From: Planctomycetota bacterium
Lineage (GTDB): Bacteria; Planctomycetota; Uabimicrobiia; Uabimicrobiales; Uabimicrobiaceae
NCBI GenBank assembly: GCA_029260735.1
Contig: JAJDCR010000024.1
Span: 1 to 64,000, forward strand
Reading direction: 5' to 3'
DNA length: 64,000 nt
Of the stretch, positions 34,400 to 42,684 are shown piece by piece. The notes beneath the pieces were generated by a model that saw only the letters and a program-made list of their open reading frames with translations, did no database searches and was not told the DNA's origin. Made by a program: the position numbers and the translations under genes. The first letter of the stretch is position 1. The number at the start of each line of letters is the position of its first letter.

Positions 34400-36961
34400 A
34401 TGGTATTGTTTCGCAAAGACACAAAAGCTTTAGATAAAATTAAACAGGGAAGATACTCCCCTCAAGACAAAGCTGACTTTCTCAAATCATTAAAAGAAGA
34501 AAAATGGACAACGAAAGATCTTCTTTGGATGATCACTCATCGTGACATAGATTTAAGAGAAGAGGCTTTCCAGCTTATTTCTTTAGATAAATCTCCCCAA
34601 AAGATAAAACTTATCCAAAAAGAAATGCCCGGTAAAACCTTTGAAGAAAAAAAGCTTTTTGCACGCGCTTTGGCCACTTGTCCTCCCAATTTTTTGATCA
34701 ATCATCTTCGAATTTTCATTTCTTCCACAGACAAGGAAGAGCGCTACTTGGCTTCTCTTACCTTGACTTACAGCAGTGCCGTTTACGAACTGATAGATAT
34801 TTTTGAAGAAGCACTAGCCGACCCAGATGAAGAAATTCGTTTTCAATCGGTGACTAAGTTGGTTGATTACGTCCGGTATGGTAAAATTTTCCATCTCTTA
34901 ATTTCTCGGCTAGAAGACCCCTCGGATCGAGTTCGCCACCAAATCATTAAAAACTTTGCTTCTTTAGAGAGCCCTGGTATTATTAAGCCTTTCTTTGAGC
35001 GTTTGCCAAAAGAAAATGAAGTCTGTCGAAAAATCATTACGCAAACTCTCTTTCGTTTAGCAAAAATTCCTAAAATGAATATGGGAAAATATATTATCCC
35101 GATTCTCCTTTCGGAAGAGAAAATTTCTCGTAATACAGCTGCTCAACTTCTAACTCAGTTGCCCAATAAAAAAAATATCTTACGAGAATTTCTTACCTAT
35201 TGTCGAGGGGTCTCTCATTGGGTAAAAGAGCAAGCCTATGAAAGCTTTGCAACAATTTCGGAATCTCTTTCTAACGAAATACTTCCCTTAATGAACGACC
35301 CCAGTGAAGCTATCTGTATCGAAAGCATCTTCTTAGCAACTTATCTTCAAGATCATCGTATGGTTCCTCACGTTATCCACTTGCTTGACCGAGATGTAGG
35401 GTGGTGGATTAAAGTCTCCGCAATCGAGGTTTTATCTAACTACAATACCTCTCAAGTCACTCAAACTTTTTTTACACATAAAGACAATGATGAACTCAAA
35501 TGGGTTATCATTGGTGCTATTGCTCGACAACAAAACAAAGATGCCTTACCTATTCTTCGAGAGTATCTACAAGATATATCTGTAGGTATTCGTCTGGAAG
35601 CTGCTCGAGCCCTCTTTTCTTTTAAATGCCGCGAAGTTATTGATATCCTGCAGGAAGCAGCAGAGCTAGATGATCCCGAAATAAAAGAAGAGATCTATCA
35701 AATTTCCCAACAAAGAGGTTATAATATTGTTGTACCTGGAAGAGTAAAGAAACAAACCCAAGAAGAAATATTGCAAGAACTTAAAGACTTTGGTTTAGAA
35801 ATGGCTCGAGAACAAGATTCTTGGATGAGCGAATCAGATACAGGAATTATGTCAGAGTTGTCACATTTTTCTGAAAGCATTCCTCCTATTCAGGTTAGAT
35901 CTTTGGAATCAAATAAAAACTTTGAGACTAAACGAAGATCGACTGAGAAGCTAAAAATAGGCACCGAGCGAATAAAAAAAACCACTCGAGAAGTAACTCA
36001 ACACTTGGAAAGAAAATCCATCATAACAAAGCAATATTCCTTGCCTGCAAAAGAGAAGGATAATATAACCAAGAGTTACCCCAAAGCATCATCTTCTCTT
36101 TTAGATGGAGATGAAAACCTTCCTCCTGACCAGTACCCACGAAATTCAGGTTCTCTTTTAGCCCAAGAAAATACACCTTCAGAAGAATACCCCAAAGCAT
36201 CATCTTCTCTTTTAGATGGAGGTGAAAACCTTCCTTCTCCCGAGTACCCACAAAACTCAGGTTCTCTTTTAGCTCAAGAAAATGTGTCACCAGAAGAATA
36301 CCCTAAACCATCTTCCGTTTCAGGAGGGGAAGACCTTCCTTCTGACGAGTATCTTCGAAAATCTTTTTCGCTACTGGACTCTTCTCCAGAAGAAGCATCA
36401 GAAATGGAGATCCCCAGGAGAATAACAACAAAAAGACTAAAAACTCAGAAAGAATTTCATGCGGCTTTCAAAGCCATTTTTGCTGAAAAAGCCGAAGCAG
36501 ACCAAGCAAAAAATGATTCAGCTGAAAACAATCCAAATGAAACTAATCAAGAAGAGGACAGTCCAGAGGAAAATCCAACCCAAAACCATTCTACTACCAA
36601 ACAAACTGAAGACAGTCTCCAATATATACCTGAAACGCCAGAAAATAGTAACATTATTGACTCACCCGAAGCTGATCCACCAATAAAGCCTATAAATAAA
36701 ACAGACCAAATACCCATTATCAAGAGAATACGGCCTTCGACAGGAAAACGTACTAAAAAATCACTGGAAATTGCTCAGGCCGAACAAGAGACCGTAGAGA
36801 ATCAAATTTTTGGAGAGTCTGAAAATAAAAATGACGAAGAGAAAACTCATCCTGAAACAGAGAGCGCAGAAAATACAGAAAATACGCAAGCCCCCCCAAC
36901 TCCAGAAAATAAGTTTCTAAGCGCTTTCGGAGACATCATCAAGCCAGAAAACGATAGATAA
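34400..36961 (+). CDS. HEAT-repeat protein with long disordered, repetitive C-terminus
   Basis: 853 residues, no signal peptide. Residues about 30-440 are helical HEAT-type repeats (DIDLREEAFQLIS, DPDEEIRFQSVTKLVDY, DPSDRVRHQIIKNFASL, DISVGIRLEAARALFSF). From about 480 the chain is low-complexity and acidic. It contains three tandem 37-residue units (the third degraded) starting YPKASSSLLDG, each built of two half-units YP..SS.LL and YP..SGSLL; the DNA period is 111 bp. Two more Glu/Asn/Pro-rich stretches follow. This is a cytoplasmic scaffold by layout; partners are unknown. It is the first gene of a likely three-gene operon. Confidence 0.82.
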   Translation: MVLFRKDTKALDKIKQGRYSPQDKADFLKSLKEEKWTTKDLLWMITHRDIDLREEAFQLISLDKSPQKIKLIQKEMPGKTFEEKKLFARALATCPPNFLINHLRIFISSTDKEERYLASLTLTYSSAVYELIDIFEEALADPDEEIRFQSVTKLVDYVRYGKIFHLLISRLEDPSDRVRHQIIKNFASLESPGIIKPFFERLPKENEVCRKIITQTLFRLAKIPKMNMGKYIIPILLSEEKISRNTAAQLLTQLPNKKNILREFLTYCRGVSHWVKEQAYESFATISESLSNEILPLMNDPSEAICIESIFLATYLQDHRMVPHVIHLLDRDVGWWIKVSAIEVLSNYNTSQVTQTFFTHKDNDELKWVIIGAIARQQNKDALPILREYLQDISVGIRLEAARALFSFKCREVIDILQEAAELDDPEIKEEIYQISQQRGYNIVVPGRVKKQTQEEILQELKDFGLEMAREQDSWMSESDTGIMSELSHFSESIPPIQVRSLESNKNFETKRRSTEKLKIGTERIKKTTREVTQHLERKSIITKQYSLPAKEKDNITKSYPKASSSLLDGDENLPPDQYPRNSGSLLAQENTPSEEYPKASSSLLDGGENLPSPEYPQNSGSLLAQENVSPEEYPKPSSVSGGEDLPSDEYLRKSFSLLDSSPEEASEMEIPRRITTKRLKTQKEFHAAFKAIFAEKAEADQAKNDSAENNPNETNQEEDSPEENPTQNHSTTKQTEDSLQYIPETPENSNIIDSPEADPPIKPINKTDQIPIIKRIRPSTGKRTKKSLEIAQAEQETVENQIFGESENKNDEEKTHPETESAENTENTQAPPTPENKFLSAFGDIIKPENDR
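36077..36390. repeat. 111-bp tandem repeat within the HEAT protein gene
   Basis: Units start at 36077, 36188 and 36299. The first two are nearly identical; the third is shortened. The period is a multiple of three, so copy number could vary without frameshift. Confidence 0.85.
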
Positions 36962-37007
36962 GTAGTAAAAATTCCAAATTTAAAAATTTTGCAAAAAAGG
37001 TTCCAAA

Positions 37008-38240
37008 ATGTCTTCTATTTACCAAAATACAATTCTTTGCTTAGTTCTTCTAATTTTGAGTACCTCTTCCCTGTATGCAGAAGATTGGTATGAGTGGCGT
37101 GGCCCTTATGGAGACGGTTTTTCCCGAGAAAAAGGAATTTTAACCCAGTGGCCCAGCAAGGGGCTACCAGAAGTCTGGCGAACTCCCTTAGGAGAAGGTT
37201 ACTCTGGAATTTCAGTATACCAAGGTTTAGTCTACACCTTAATCGGAGATGGTACTTTTGAGTATTGCTTAGCTTTAGATGAAAAAAATGGAAAAGTTGT
37301 TTGGCAAGTCCAAATTGGTTACTTCTTCCACAGTGGTATAGGCAGTGGTCCAAGAGCAAATCCTGTGATTTCAGATGATAAAATCTATGCTCTTAGTGCT
37401 AATGGCGATTTTTGGTGCTTAAACGCAAAAACGGGAAAGAAAATATGGAATTTCAATATTCTAAAGCGCTTCAAAGCAAATAATATGGGATGGGGAATTT
37501 GCGCGACTCCTTTAGTTTACAAAAATATGATTCTCTACAATGTGGGAGCAGGAGAAGGAAAATCTCTAGTCGCTCTCAACAAAGATACAGGAGAGACTGT
37601 TTGGACAAGCCAAGATGATAGTCCTTCTTATGGTTCCCCAATAATGGCTCGTTTTGAAGACTTATCCTACGCTCTTTTTTATACAGGCGATGGCCTTGTT
37701 GGTATTAACCCTGAAAATGGGGAAGCTTTGTGGCGTTATCCTTGGCAAATGCAAAATGGAGTTAACTCTGCTGTGCCTATGGTGCACGATAATTATATTT
37801 TTATGTCTTCTTCCTATGGTAAAGGCTCTTCTTTGATTCAATTAAGTCGTCAAAATGGGAAGTTTGAGGTCAAAGAAGTCTACAAGACTCGCAAAATGCA
37901 AGTTCATTTTACCAATATGATTTTTTGGAAAGGCTACCTTTACGGTTTCCACAATAAAATTTTAAGCTGTTTAGACTACAAAACGGGAAAAGTTAAGTGG
38001 CGAGAAAGAGGATTTGATCGAGGCTCAATGGTCGGTCTGATGAGCGGGCATGTCATTATTCTAGGAGAAAAAGGAAACTTGGGGATAGTAAAGATGGATC
38101 CGGAAAAATATATTTCCACAGGGTACGATCACCCCTTTGCCAGCACAGTCTGTTTCACTGCCCCTACCCTAGCTAATGGAAAATTATTCTTACGTAATCA
38201 AAAAGAGATGGTCTGTCTAGATCTTCAAGCTGGTCGCTAA
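37008..38240 (+). CDS. Secreted PQQ-like beta-propeller protein
   Basis: 410 residues. A signal peptide (about 1-24, ending TSSLYA) is followed by repeated propeller blades of the PQQ-type: DWYEWRGPYGDGFSREKGIL, VYTLIGDG..CLALDEKNGKVVWQ, YALSANGDFWCLNAKTGKKI, LVALNKDTGETVWTS, GLVGINPENGEALWRYPWQ. The WRGPxGDG start is typical of planctomycete and related secreted propeller proteins. There is no dehydrogenase domain, so it is a binding scaffold rather than a quinoprotein enzyme. It is 46 bp after the HEAT gene and 12 bp before the LRV gene. Confidence 0.88.
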   Translation: MSSIYQNTILCLVLLILSTSSLYAEDWYEWRGPYGDGFSREKGILTQWPSKGLPEVWRTPLGEGYSGISVYQGLVYTLIGDGTFEYCLALDEKNGKVVWQVQIGYFFHSGIGSGPRANPVISDDKIYALSANGDFWCLNAKTGKKIWNFNILKRFKANNMGWGICATPLVYKNMILYNVGAGEGKSLVALNKDTGETVWTSQDDSPSYGSPIMARFEDLSYALFYTGDGLVGINPENGEALWRYPWQMQNGVNSAVPMVHDNYIFMSSSYGKGSSLIQLSRQNGKFEVKEVYKTRKMQVHFTNMIFWKGYLYGFHNKILSCLDYKTGKVKWRERGFDRGSMVGLMSGHVIILGEKGNLGIVKMDPEKYISTGYDHPFASTVCFTAPTLANGKLFLRNQKEMVCLDLQAGR

Positions 38241-38252
38241 GGAGCTTATGTT

Positions 38253-39044
38253 ATGCTAACTCGAAAAAATATTCTCTTTGCCATTTTAATCGTTTGCGCT
38301 GCTACTTTCATATATAACTTCAAGACTTATTCGAAAAAATATCGGCACTTATTCAACAGTTATTATACTCATCACAAACCGCCTAGAAGAGTTCCTCCTG
38401 GAACCCCTTTTCCAATAGAACGAGAAAAAGAAGTTATCGACAAAATACACTTAGCTCAAAATCCCCAAACTTCTGCCGAGCAATTGGCCCAACTAGCGCA
38501 AGAGGAAGATACTTTTGTTCAACAATTAGTCGCCCGTCACCCCAATAGCACAGAGAATATCCTAAAAGCTCTCCTCGACAAGAAAGACAAGCACATCGCC
38601 CAATCAATCTTAATGCGCCCTAATCTTAGCACGAAGATGCTTTCTCAATTAGTGAACTTTAGAGAAGAATACATTCAACAACTAATAGCTCGCCATCCAA
38701 ACACTTCTCCTGAGATTCTCACTAAACTATGCTCTTATCCTTCTTTTAGGGTAGTTTGGGAAGTAGCTTGCAATCCTAACTCAACGAGCATAGTATTGAC
38801 AGAAGCTATCCGAAGCAACTCTCCTGACGGGCAAAAACTATCCCAATTTATAGAGGTCAGAAGAGCAGTCGCTCGCCATTCTCAAACCGATCCCCAAATT
38901 CTAACCGAGCTCGCATCGGACAGTGAATGGCAAGTGCGCGACCAAGTCGCCAGTAATCCTAATACAACGGTAGAAACAAGAACCCTATTGACAAAAGACG
39001 AAAATGAATATGTTCGCCAAACGGCTTTAGCGAAACAGAAATAA
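38253..39044 (+). CDS. Membrane-anchored variant-leucine-rich-repeat (LRV-like) protein
   Basis: 263 residues. One hydrophobic segment (about 7-22) acts as a signal anchor, placing the rest outside the cytoplasm. Residues about 70-258 are repeats of roughly 24 residues with a core such as LIARHPNTSPEILTKL, VACNPNSTSIVLTEAI, VARHSQTDPQILTELA, VASNPNTTVETRTLL. This matches the LRV pattern of alternating helices. LRV proteins are scaffolds of unknown ligand. It ends the HEAT-PQQ-LRV operon. Confidence 0.85.
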   Translation: MLTRKNILFAILIVCAATFIYNFKTYSKKYRHLFNSYYTHHKPPRRVPPGTPFPIEREKEVIDKIHLAQNPQTSAEQLAQLAQEEDTFVQQLVARHPNSTENILKALLDKKDKHIAQSILMRPNLSTKMLSQLVNFREEYIQQLIARHPNTSPEILTKLCSYPSFRVVWEVACNPNSTSIVLTEAIRSNSPDGQKLSQFIEVRRAVARHSQTDPQILTELASDSEWQVRDQVASNPNTTVETRTLLTKDENEYVRQTALAKQK

Positions 39045-39081
39045 TAGATCTGATTAGAAAATTAGCGATAGAAGAAAAAAC

Positions 39082-39110
39082 TTGCAAAAAAAAAGAGAAT
39101 TTCCGATAAT
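39082..39110 (+). promoter_or_regulatory. Likely promoter for the subtilase gene
   Basis: TTGCAA (39082-39087), 17 bases, GATAAT (39105-39110). It leaves a leader of about 115 bases, ending in the strong site GAGGAGG before the ATG at 39231. Confidence 0.5.
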
Positions 39111-39230
39111 GGAAAAAATCATATTACCGTTTTGTTTTTCTCACCTTAGCCTAACCCTCGGAATAATATAAACAATAAAAACGGTAAACTTTTCCCACAT
39201 TTTCCCATCCCATAAAAGAGGAGGTTTTAT

Positions 39231-41399
39231 ATGCAAAGAGTTCTGAGAATTTCGGTTCTTCTAGCTTTTGTCTTCGTTAGCCTAACAGGGCTATACGCTC
39301 AAGACAGTAAAGTTTCTGTTCTCGAAAACAGAGGAGTGAATGCTTTACAAGTAGAGGGGGTCACCGTTCGAACAACCGAGGCTAATATTAGCGAAGCATC
39401 GTTTGTTGCTATTAGTCGTTCTGCGACCAAAGTTGCTACTTGGGTCGAAGGCACAAGAGGAGAGAGTCATCCTTATTATGCAATTAGCTTAGATGGAAAG
39501 AACTGGACAGAAGCCAAAAAAACATCTTACCAACTTATGCTAAAAGCAGGATCTTTTGATCCCAAAGAAGCTAGCCGCCAAGAATTCACTTTGGCCAGTC
39601 GCCCTGAATCACGTTTATACGTAGTTCAATTCGTTACCCAAGGCTTGGAAGACTATCGCCAAGCTTTACGTAATATGGGAGTGGAAATTCATCGTTTCCT
39701 TCCTCAGCATGCAGTTATTGTGCGCATGGAACCTGCCATGCTCGAAGCAGTGCAAGCTTTAGATTTTGTTCGTTGGGTAGGCCCTATGCATCCCGATTAC
39801 AAAATGGACACCGCGATGTTGGCAACTCGATCAACTCAATCCTACAATATCGTTTTTGTCTCTCCAGAAGACCGCAGTGAGCTAATTCGCCAAGTCGAAG
39901 CTCTTGGTGGTCGTCTAAGTAACCAGATGAAAGATAGTATTCTCATTGTTGCTGAGCTAACTCCTGCTCAAGTCAAAGAAGTTGCTCATCTAGACACCGT
40001 TTTGTGGATGGATGTTGCTACGGAGATTGAAGAAGACATGGACAAAGCTCGTATCCAAGGAGGAGCTAACTACTTGGAGAGCAAAAAGAATTCTGCTTAC
40101 ACTGGTAAAGGAATTCGAGGTCACGTTTTAGAAGGAATCTATAAAAACCATCCTGATTTTGCTGCAACAGAGCACCGAGAAATTCCCATTGCAGTCGGCG
40201 CAAGCTCTCCTGCTTCTCATGGGCAAAACACTTACGGACAAGTATTTGGTAGTGGTAAAGGAAATGCAGACGCTCGCGGTCTTCTTCCTGATGCCCAAGG
40301 TCTCTTCACCAACTATTCAGAAGTTTATAATGGCACTCCTGGAAAACCTGGTAGTCGCTACGACCTAAACCGTCGTCTCCAAGAAGAGCACAAAGTTATG
40401 TTTCAAACTGCCTCTTGGGGTTATGGCCGTACAACAGAGTACGATTCTCGTTCCGCAGAAATGGATCACCTGATTTTTCACCTAGACATGCCCATTACGC
40501 AAAGCCAAAGTAATTCTGGAACTCGTGCCTCTCGTCCTCAAGCTTGGGCGAAGAATATCATTTCAGTAGGAGCTCTTCGCCATTTCGAAACTGTCAATCC
40601 TGACGATGACAAATGGTCTCGCGGAGCAAGCATTGGACCAGCAACAGATGGACGGATCAAACCTGATCTTTGCGCTTACTATGACAGCACCACGACAACT
40701 CATGGAAGCACTGGTTACCGTCCTAATTTTGGAGGTACCTCAGGAGCTACTCCTATTGTTGCTGGGCACGTTGGACTTTCTATTGAAATGTGGACCGACG
40801 GAATTTTTGGGAACACTCTCAAAGCACCCAAGTCTGATCGTTTTGGTAATCGTCCTCACTTTACCACAACAAAAGCTATCTTAATTTGCACAGCTAAACA
40901 ATACACTTTCCAAGGTAAATCTCACGACCGAACTCGCGTTCACCAAGGATGGGGTTTTCCTGATCTTAAGCAAATGTATGATAGTCGAAGCAAGCTATTT
41001 GTGGTCAATGAAGACGATGTTCTAAAAAACTTGGAAACCAAAACCTATCAGATCACAGTTGCTCCGGGCGAACCTGAGTTCAAAGCAACTCTAACTTTCG
41101 CTGAACCAGAAGCCACTGTAAACTCTACTATCCAGAGAATCAATGACCTTGACCTCAAGGTAACAGATCCAAACGGAACTGTTTATCTAGGAAACCATGG
41201 TCTTCTAGAAGAAATGTACTCTAAATCTGGTGGTAGTGCTGATACCATTGATACCGTTGAAAATGTTTTCGTAAAGAATCCGCAAGCCGGAACTTGGAAA
41301 GTAGAAGTAATTGTAAGCGAACTTAATGCTGACAATCACTTAGAAACTTCTGAGATGGACATTGATTACGCTTTGGTCGTTCTTGGCGCAAACAAGTAG
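39231..41399 (+). CDS. Secreted subtilisin-family (S8) peptidase with altered triad
   Basis: 722 residues. A signal peptide (about 1-23, ending GLYAQ) and a prodomain-like region to about 280 precede the S8 domain. The first triad element reads GHVLEGIYKNHPDF, placing Glu301 where Asp is expected. His330 is in SHGQNTYGQVFGSG, and Ser504 is in GGTSGATPIVAGH. The conserved Asn region is TQSQSNSGTR. The C-terminal domain (about 585-722) is beta-rich, like P-proprotein or galactose-binding folds (DLDLKVTDPNGTVYLGN, FVKNPQAGTWKVEVI). Codon choice is like that of the C25 peptidase, suggesting high expression. Confidence 0.88.
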   Translation: MQRVLRISVLLAFVFVSLTGLYAQDSKVSVLENRGVNALQVEGVTVRTTEANISEASFVAISRSATKVATWVEGTRGESHPYYAISLDGKNWTEAKKTSYQLMLKAGSFDPKEASRQEFTLASRPESRLYVVQFVTQGLEDYRQALRNMGVEIHRFLPQHAVIVRMEPAMLEAVQALDFVRWVGPMHPDYKMDTAMLATRSTQSYNIVFVSPEDRSELIRQVEALGGRLSNQMKDSILIVAELTPAQVKEVAHLDTVLWMDVATEIEEDMDKARIQGGANYLESKKNSAYTGKGIRGHVLEGIYKNHPDFAATEHREIPIAVGASSPASHGQNTYGQVFGSGKGNADARGLLPDAQGLFTNYSEVYNGTPGKPGSRYDLNRRLQEEHKVMFQTASWGYGRTTEYDSRSAEMDHLIFHLDMPITQSQSNSGTRASRPQAWAKNIISVGALRHFETVNPDDDKWSRGASIGPATDGRIKPDLCAYYDSTTTTHGSTGYRPNFGGTSGATPIVAGHVGLSIEMWTDGIFGNTLKAPKSDRFGNRPHFTTTKAILICTAKQYTFQGKSHDRTRVHQGWGFPDLKQMYDSRSKLFVVNEDDVLKNLETKTYQITVAPGEPEFKATLTFAEPEATVNSTIQRINDLDLKVTDPNGTVYLGNHGLLEEMYSKSGGSADTIDTVENVFVKNPQAGTWKVEVIVSELNADNHLETSEMDIDYALVVLGANK

Positions 41400-41423
41400 T
41401 TCTTTTTACGTTATAAATTATTG

Positions 41424-41451
41424 AAAAGGGAAGCCTGCGGGCTTCCCTTTT
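41424..41451 (+). terminator. Rho-independent terminator after the subtilase gene
   Basis: AAAAGGGAAGCC, a TGCG loop, then the exact complement ending in a T run (TTTTTCTTTT). Confidence 0.9.
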
Positions 41452-41473
41452 TCTTTTGGGATTAACAAAAGTT

Positions 41474-42349
41474 ATGAAAAAATTTGGAAAAATCATGCTC
41501 GGAGTTTTTGCTCTCATTTTAGTTTTAATTGCCACAAGTTGCTTTGGTAAGTACGATATCGTTCGGGCTCTTTTTTATCCTCCCGTTACTCAGGCCCAGG
41601 AAAAATATCCTTCGGAAGGAAAAACCCTTTCTTTTGAAACCTGGGATAAGGCTCTCAAGAAATACGTAAAAGATGGAGTCGTTAACTACGATGAGTGGAA
41701 AAAAGATCCTGGGGAGCTAAAAACAACCCTTGAGCAACTGAGTAAGCTTGAGTGGGAAGGAACTGCCCGCGACCATCTTCTGTCAGCTTTAATCAATGCT
41801 TACAACGTTTTTACTGTCCAACTCATTTTTGATAATTACCCCGGAATCAAAAGCATTCGCGATATCCCCGCAGAAAAGAGATGGGATGCAAAGCGCTGGG
41901 ACATGGGAGGCAAAACAGTTTCCCTAGAAGAGCTGGAACAAAAGATCATCCGGGTCAACTTCATTGAACCTCGCATCCACTTTGCCGTTGTTTGTGCCAG
42001 TAAAGGCTGCCCTCCCTTAGCTAGCTCTGCCTTTGAAGGAGACAAGCTCGACGAGCAGTTGACCGCAAATGTCATCAGCTTCTTTTCTCAAAAGCAAAAC
42101 CTAAAAATTGAGAACAACACAGTTTATGTCTCTTCTCTTCTCGACTGGTATAAACCCGATTTTATCCGAGATGAACTTGCCACCGAAAAAAAATGGTTCG
42201 GAGAAGATTTTCTAAAGGCAGCTGACCATGTTCGCTTACTCATGTATATTGCCAAATATGCCCCCAGCAAAATAGCAAAAGAAATTCTCGAGAAAAAAGA
42301 ATCTCTCTCCATTGGCTATTTGGAATATGATTGGTCGTTAAATAACTAG
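41474..42349 (+). CDS. DUF547 lipoprotein
   Basis: 291 residues from the ATG at 41474; an upstream TTG would fall in the terminator region. The lipoprotein signal ends in LIATSC. The DUF547 domain shows LLSALINAYNVFTVQLIFDN, YPGIKSIRDIP, VSLEELEQKIIR, PRIHFAVVCASKGCPPLASS. The domain is widespread in Gram-negative bacteria, and its biochemical function is not established; the conserved Cys and His pairs suggest a catalytic or metal site. It follows a terminator, so its promoter must be local, but no clear one is seen. Confidence 0.88.
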   Translation: MKKFGKIMLGVFALILVLIATSCFGKYDIVRALFYPPVTQAQEKYPSEGKTLSFETWDKALKKYVKDGVVNYDEWKKDPGELKTTLEQLSKLEWEGTARDHLLSALINAYNVFTVQLIFDNYPGIKSIRDIPAEKRWDAKRWDMGGKTVSLEELEQKIIRVNFIEPRIHFAVVCASKGCPPLASSAFEGDKLDEQLTANVISFFSQKQNLKIENNTVYVSSLLDWYKPDFIRDELATEKKWFGEDFLKAADHVRLLMYIAKYAPSKIAKEILEKKESLSIGYLEYDWSLNN

Positions 42350-42362
42350 ATATTGTGAGGGA

Positions 42363-42449
42363 GGGGCTTTTGGCTCAACTGCTGTTGAAAGAAGAATAGA
42401 GAAGGTATTCACTGCGGAGCAGTGGGAGAACGTAGCCAGGGGTTTTAAC
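42363..42449. repeat. Composite repeat fragment, copy C (reverse orientation)
   Basis: Reverse complement of the right third of the composite repeat: GGCTCAACTGCTGTTGAAAG, CACTGCGGAGCAGTG, GTAGCCAGGGGTTTTAACC. It breaks off at 42449, where another inverted-repeat element begins. Confidence 0.75.
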
Positions 42450-42606
42450 CCTTACTTTTATACACAAGTTTAACTTCTTGATATCATTACGTTAGGTTAT
42501 CGAATACGTTGGAAACCTAACGTAATGATGTATAAGGATCACACAAACCCTTAAATTTTAAAATACCAAATTTTCGTTTCACAAAATTATGTGTATAAAA
42601 GTAAGG
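42450..42606. mobile_element. 157-bp MITE-like element with perfect 17-bp inverted ends
   Basis: CCTTACTTTTATACACA (42450-42466) and its exact complement (42590-42606). Inside is a second perfect inverted repeat, ATCATTACGTTAGGTT (42483-42498) and AACCTAACGTAATGAT (42514-42529). It encodes nothing. It abuts copy C of the composite repeat, which it interrupts or truncates. Confidence 0.75.
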
Positions 42607-42684
42607 ATCGCCAAAGCTCTTCCGAAATATGGTAATTAGAACGGTTTTCGATAAACTAAGTGGCCTAAATTATGATCCGTTATG

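Noticed and set aside
36021-36290. Antisense frame in the HEAT gene
   Set aside because: It is the reverse reading of a 111-bp tandem repeat, so its length is a by-product of the repeat.
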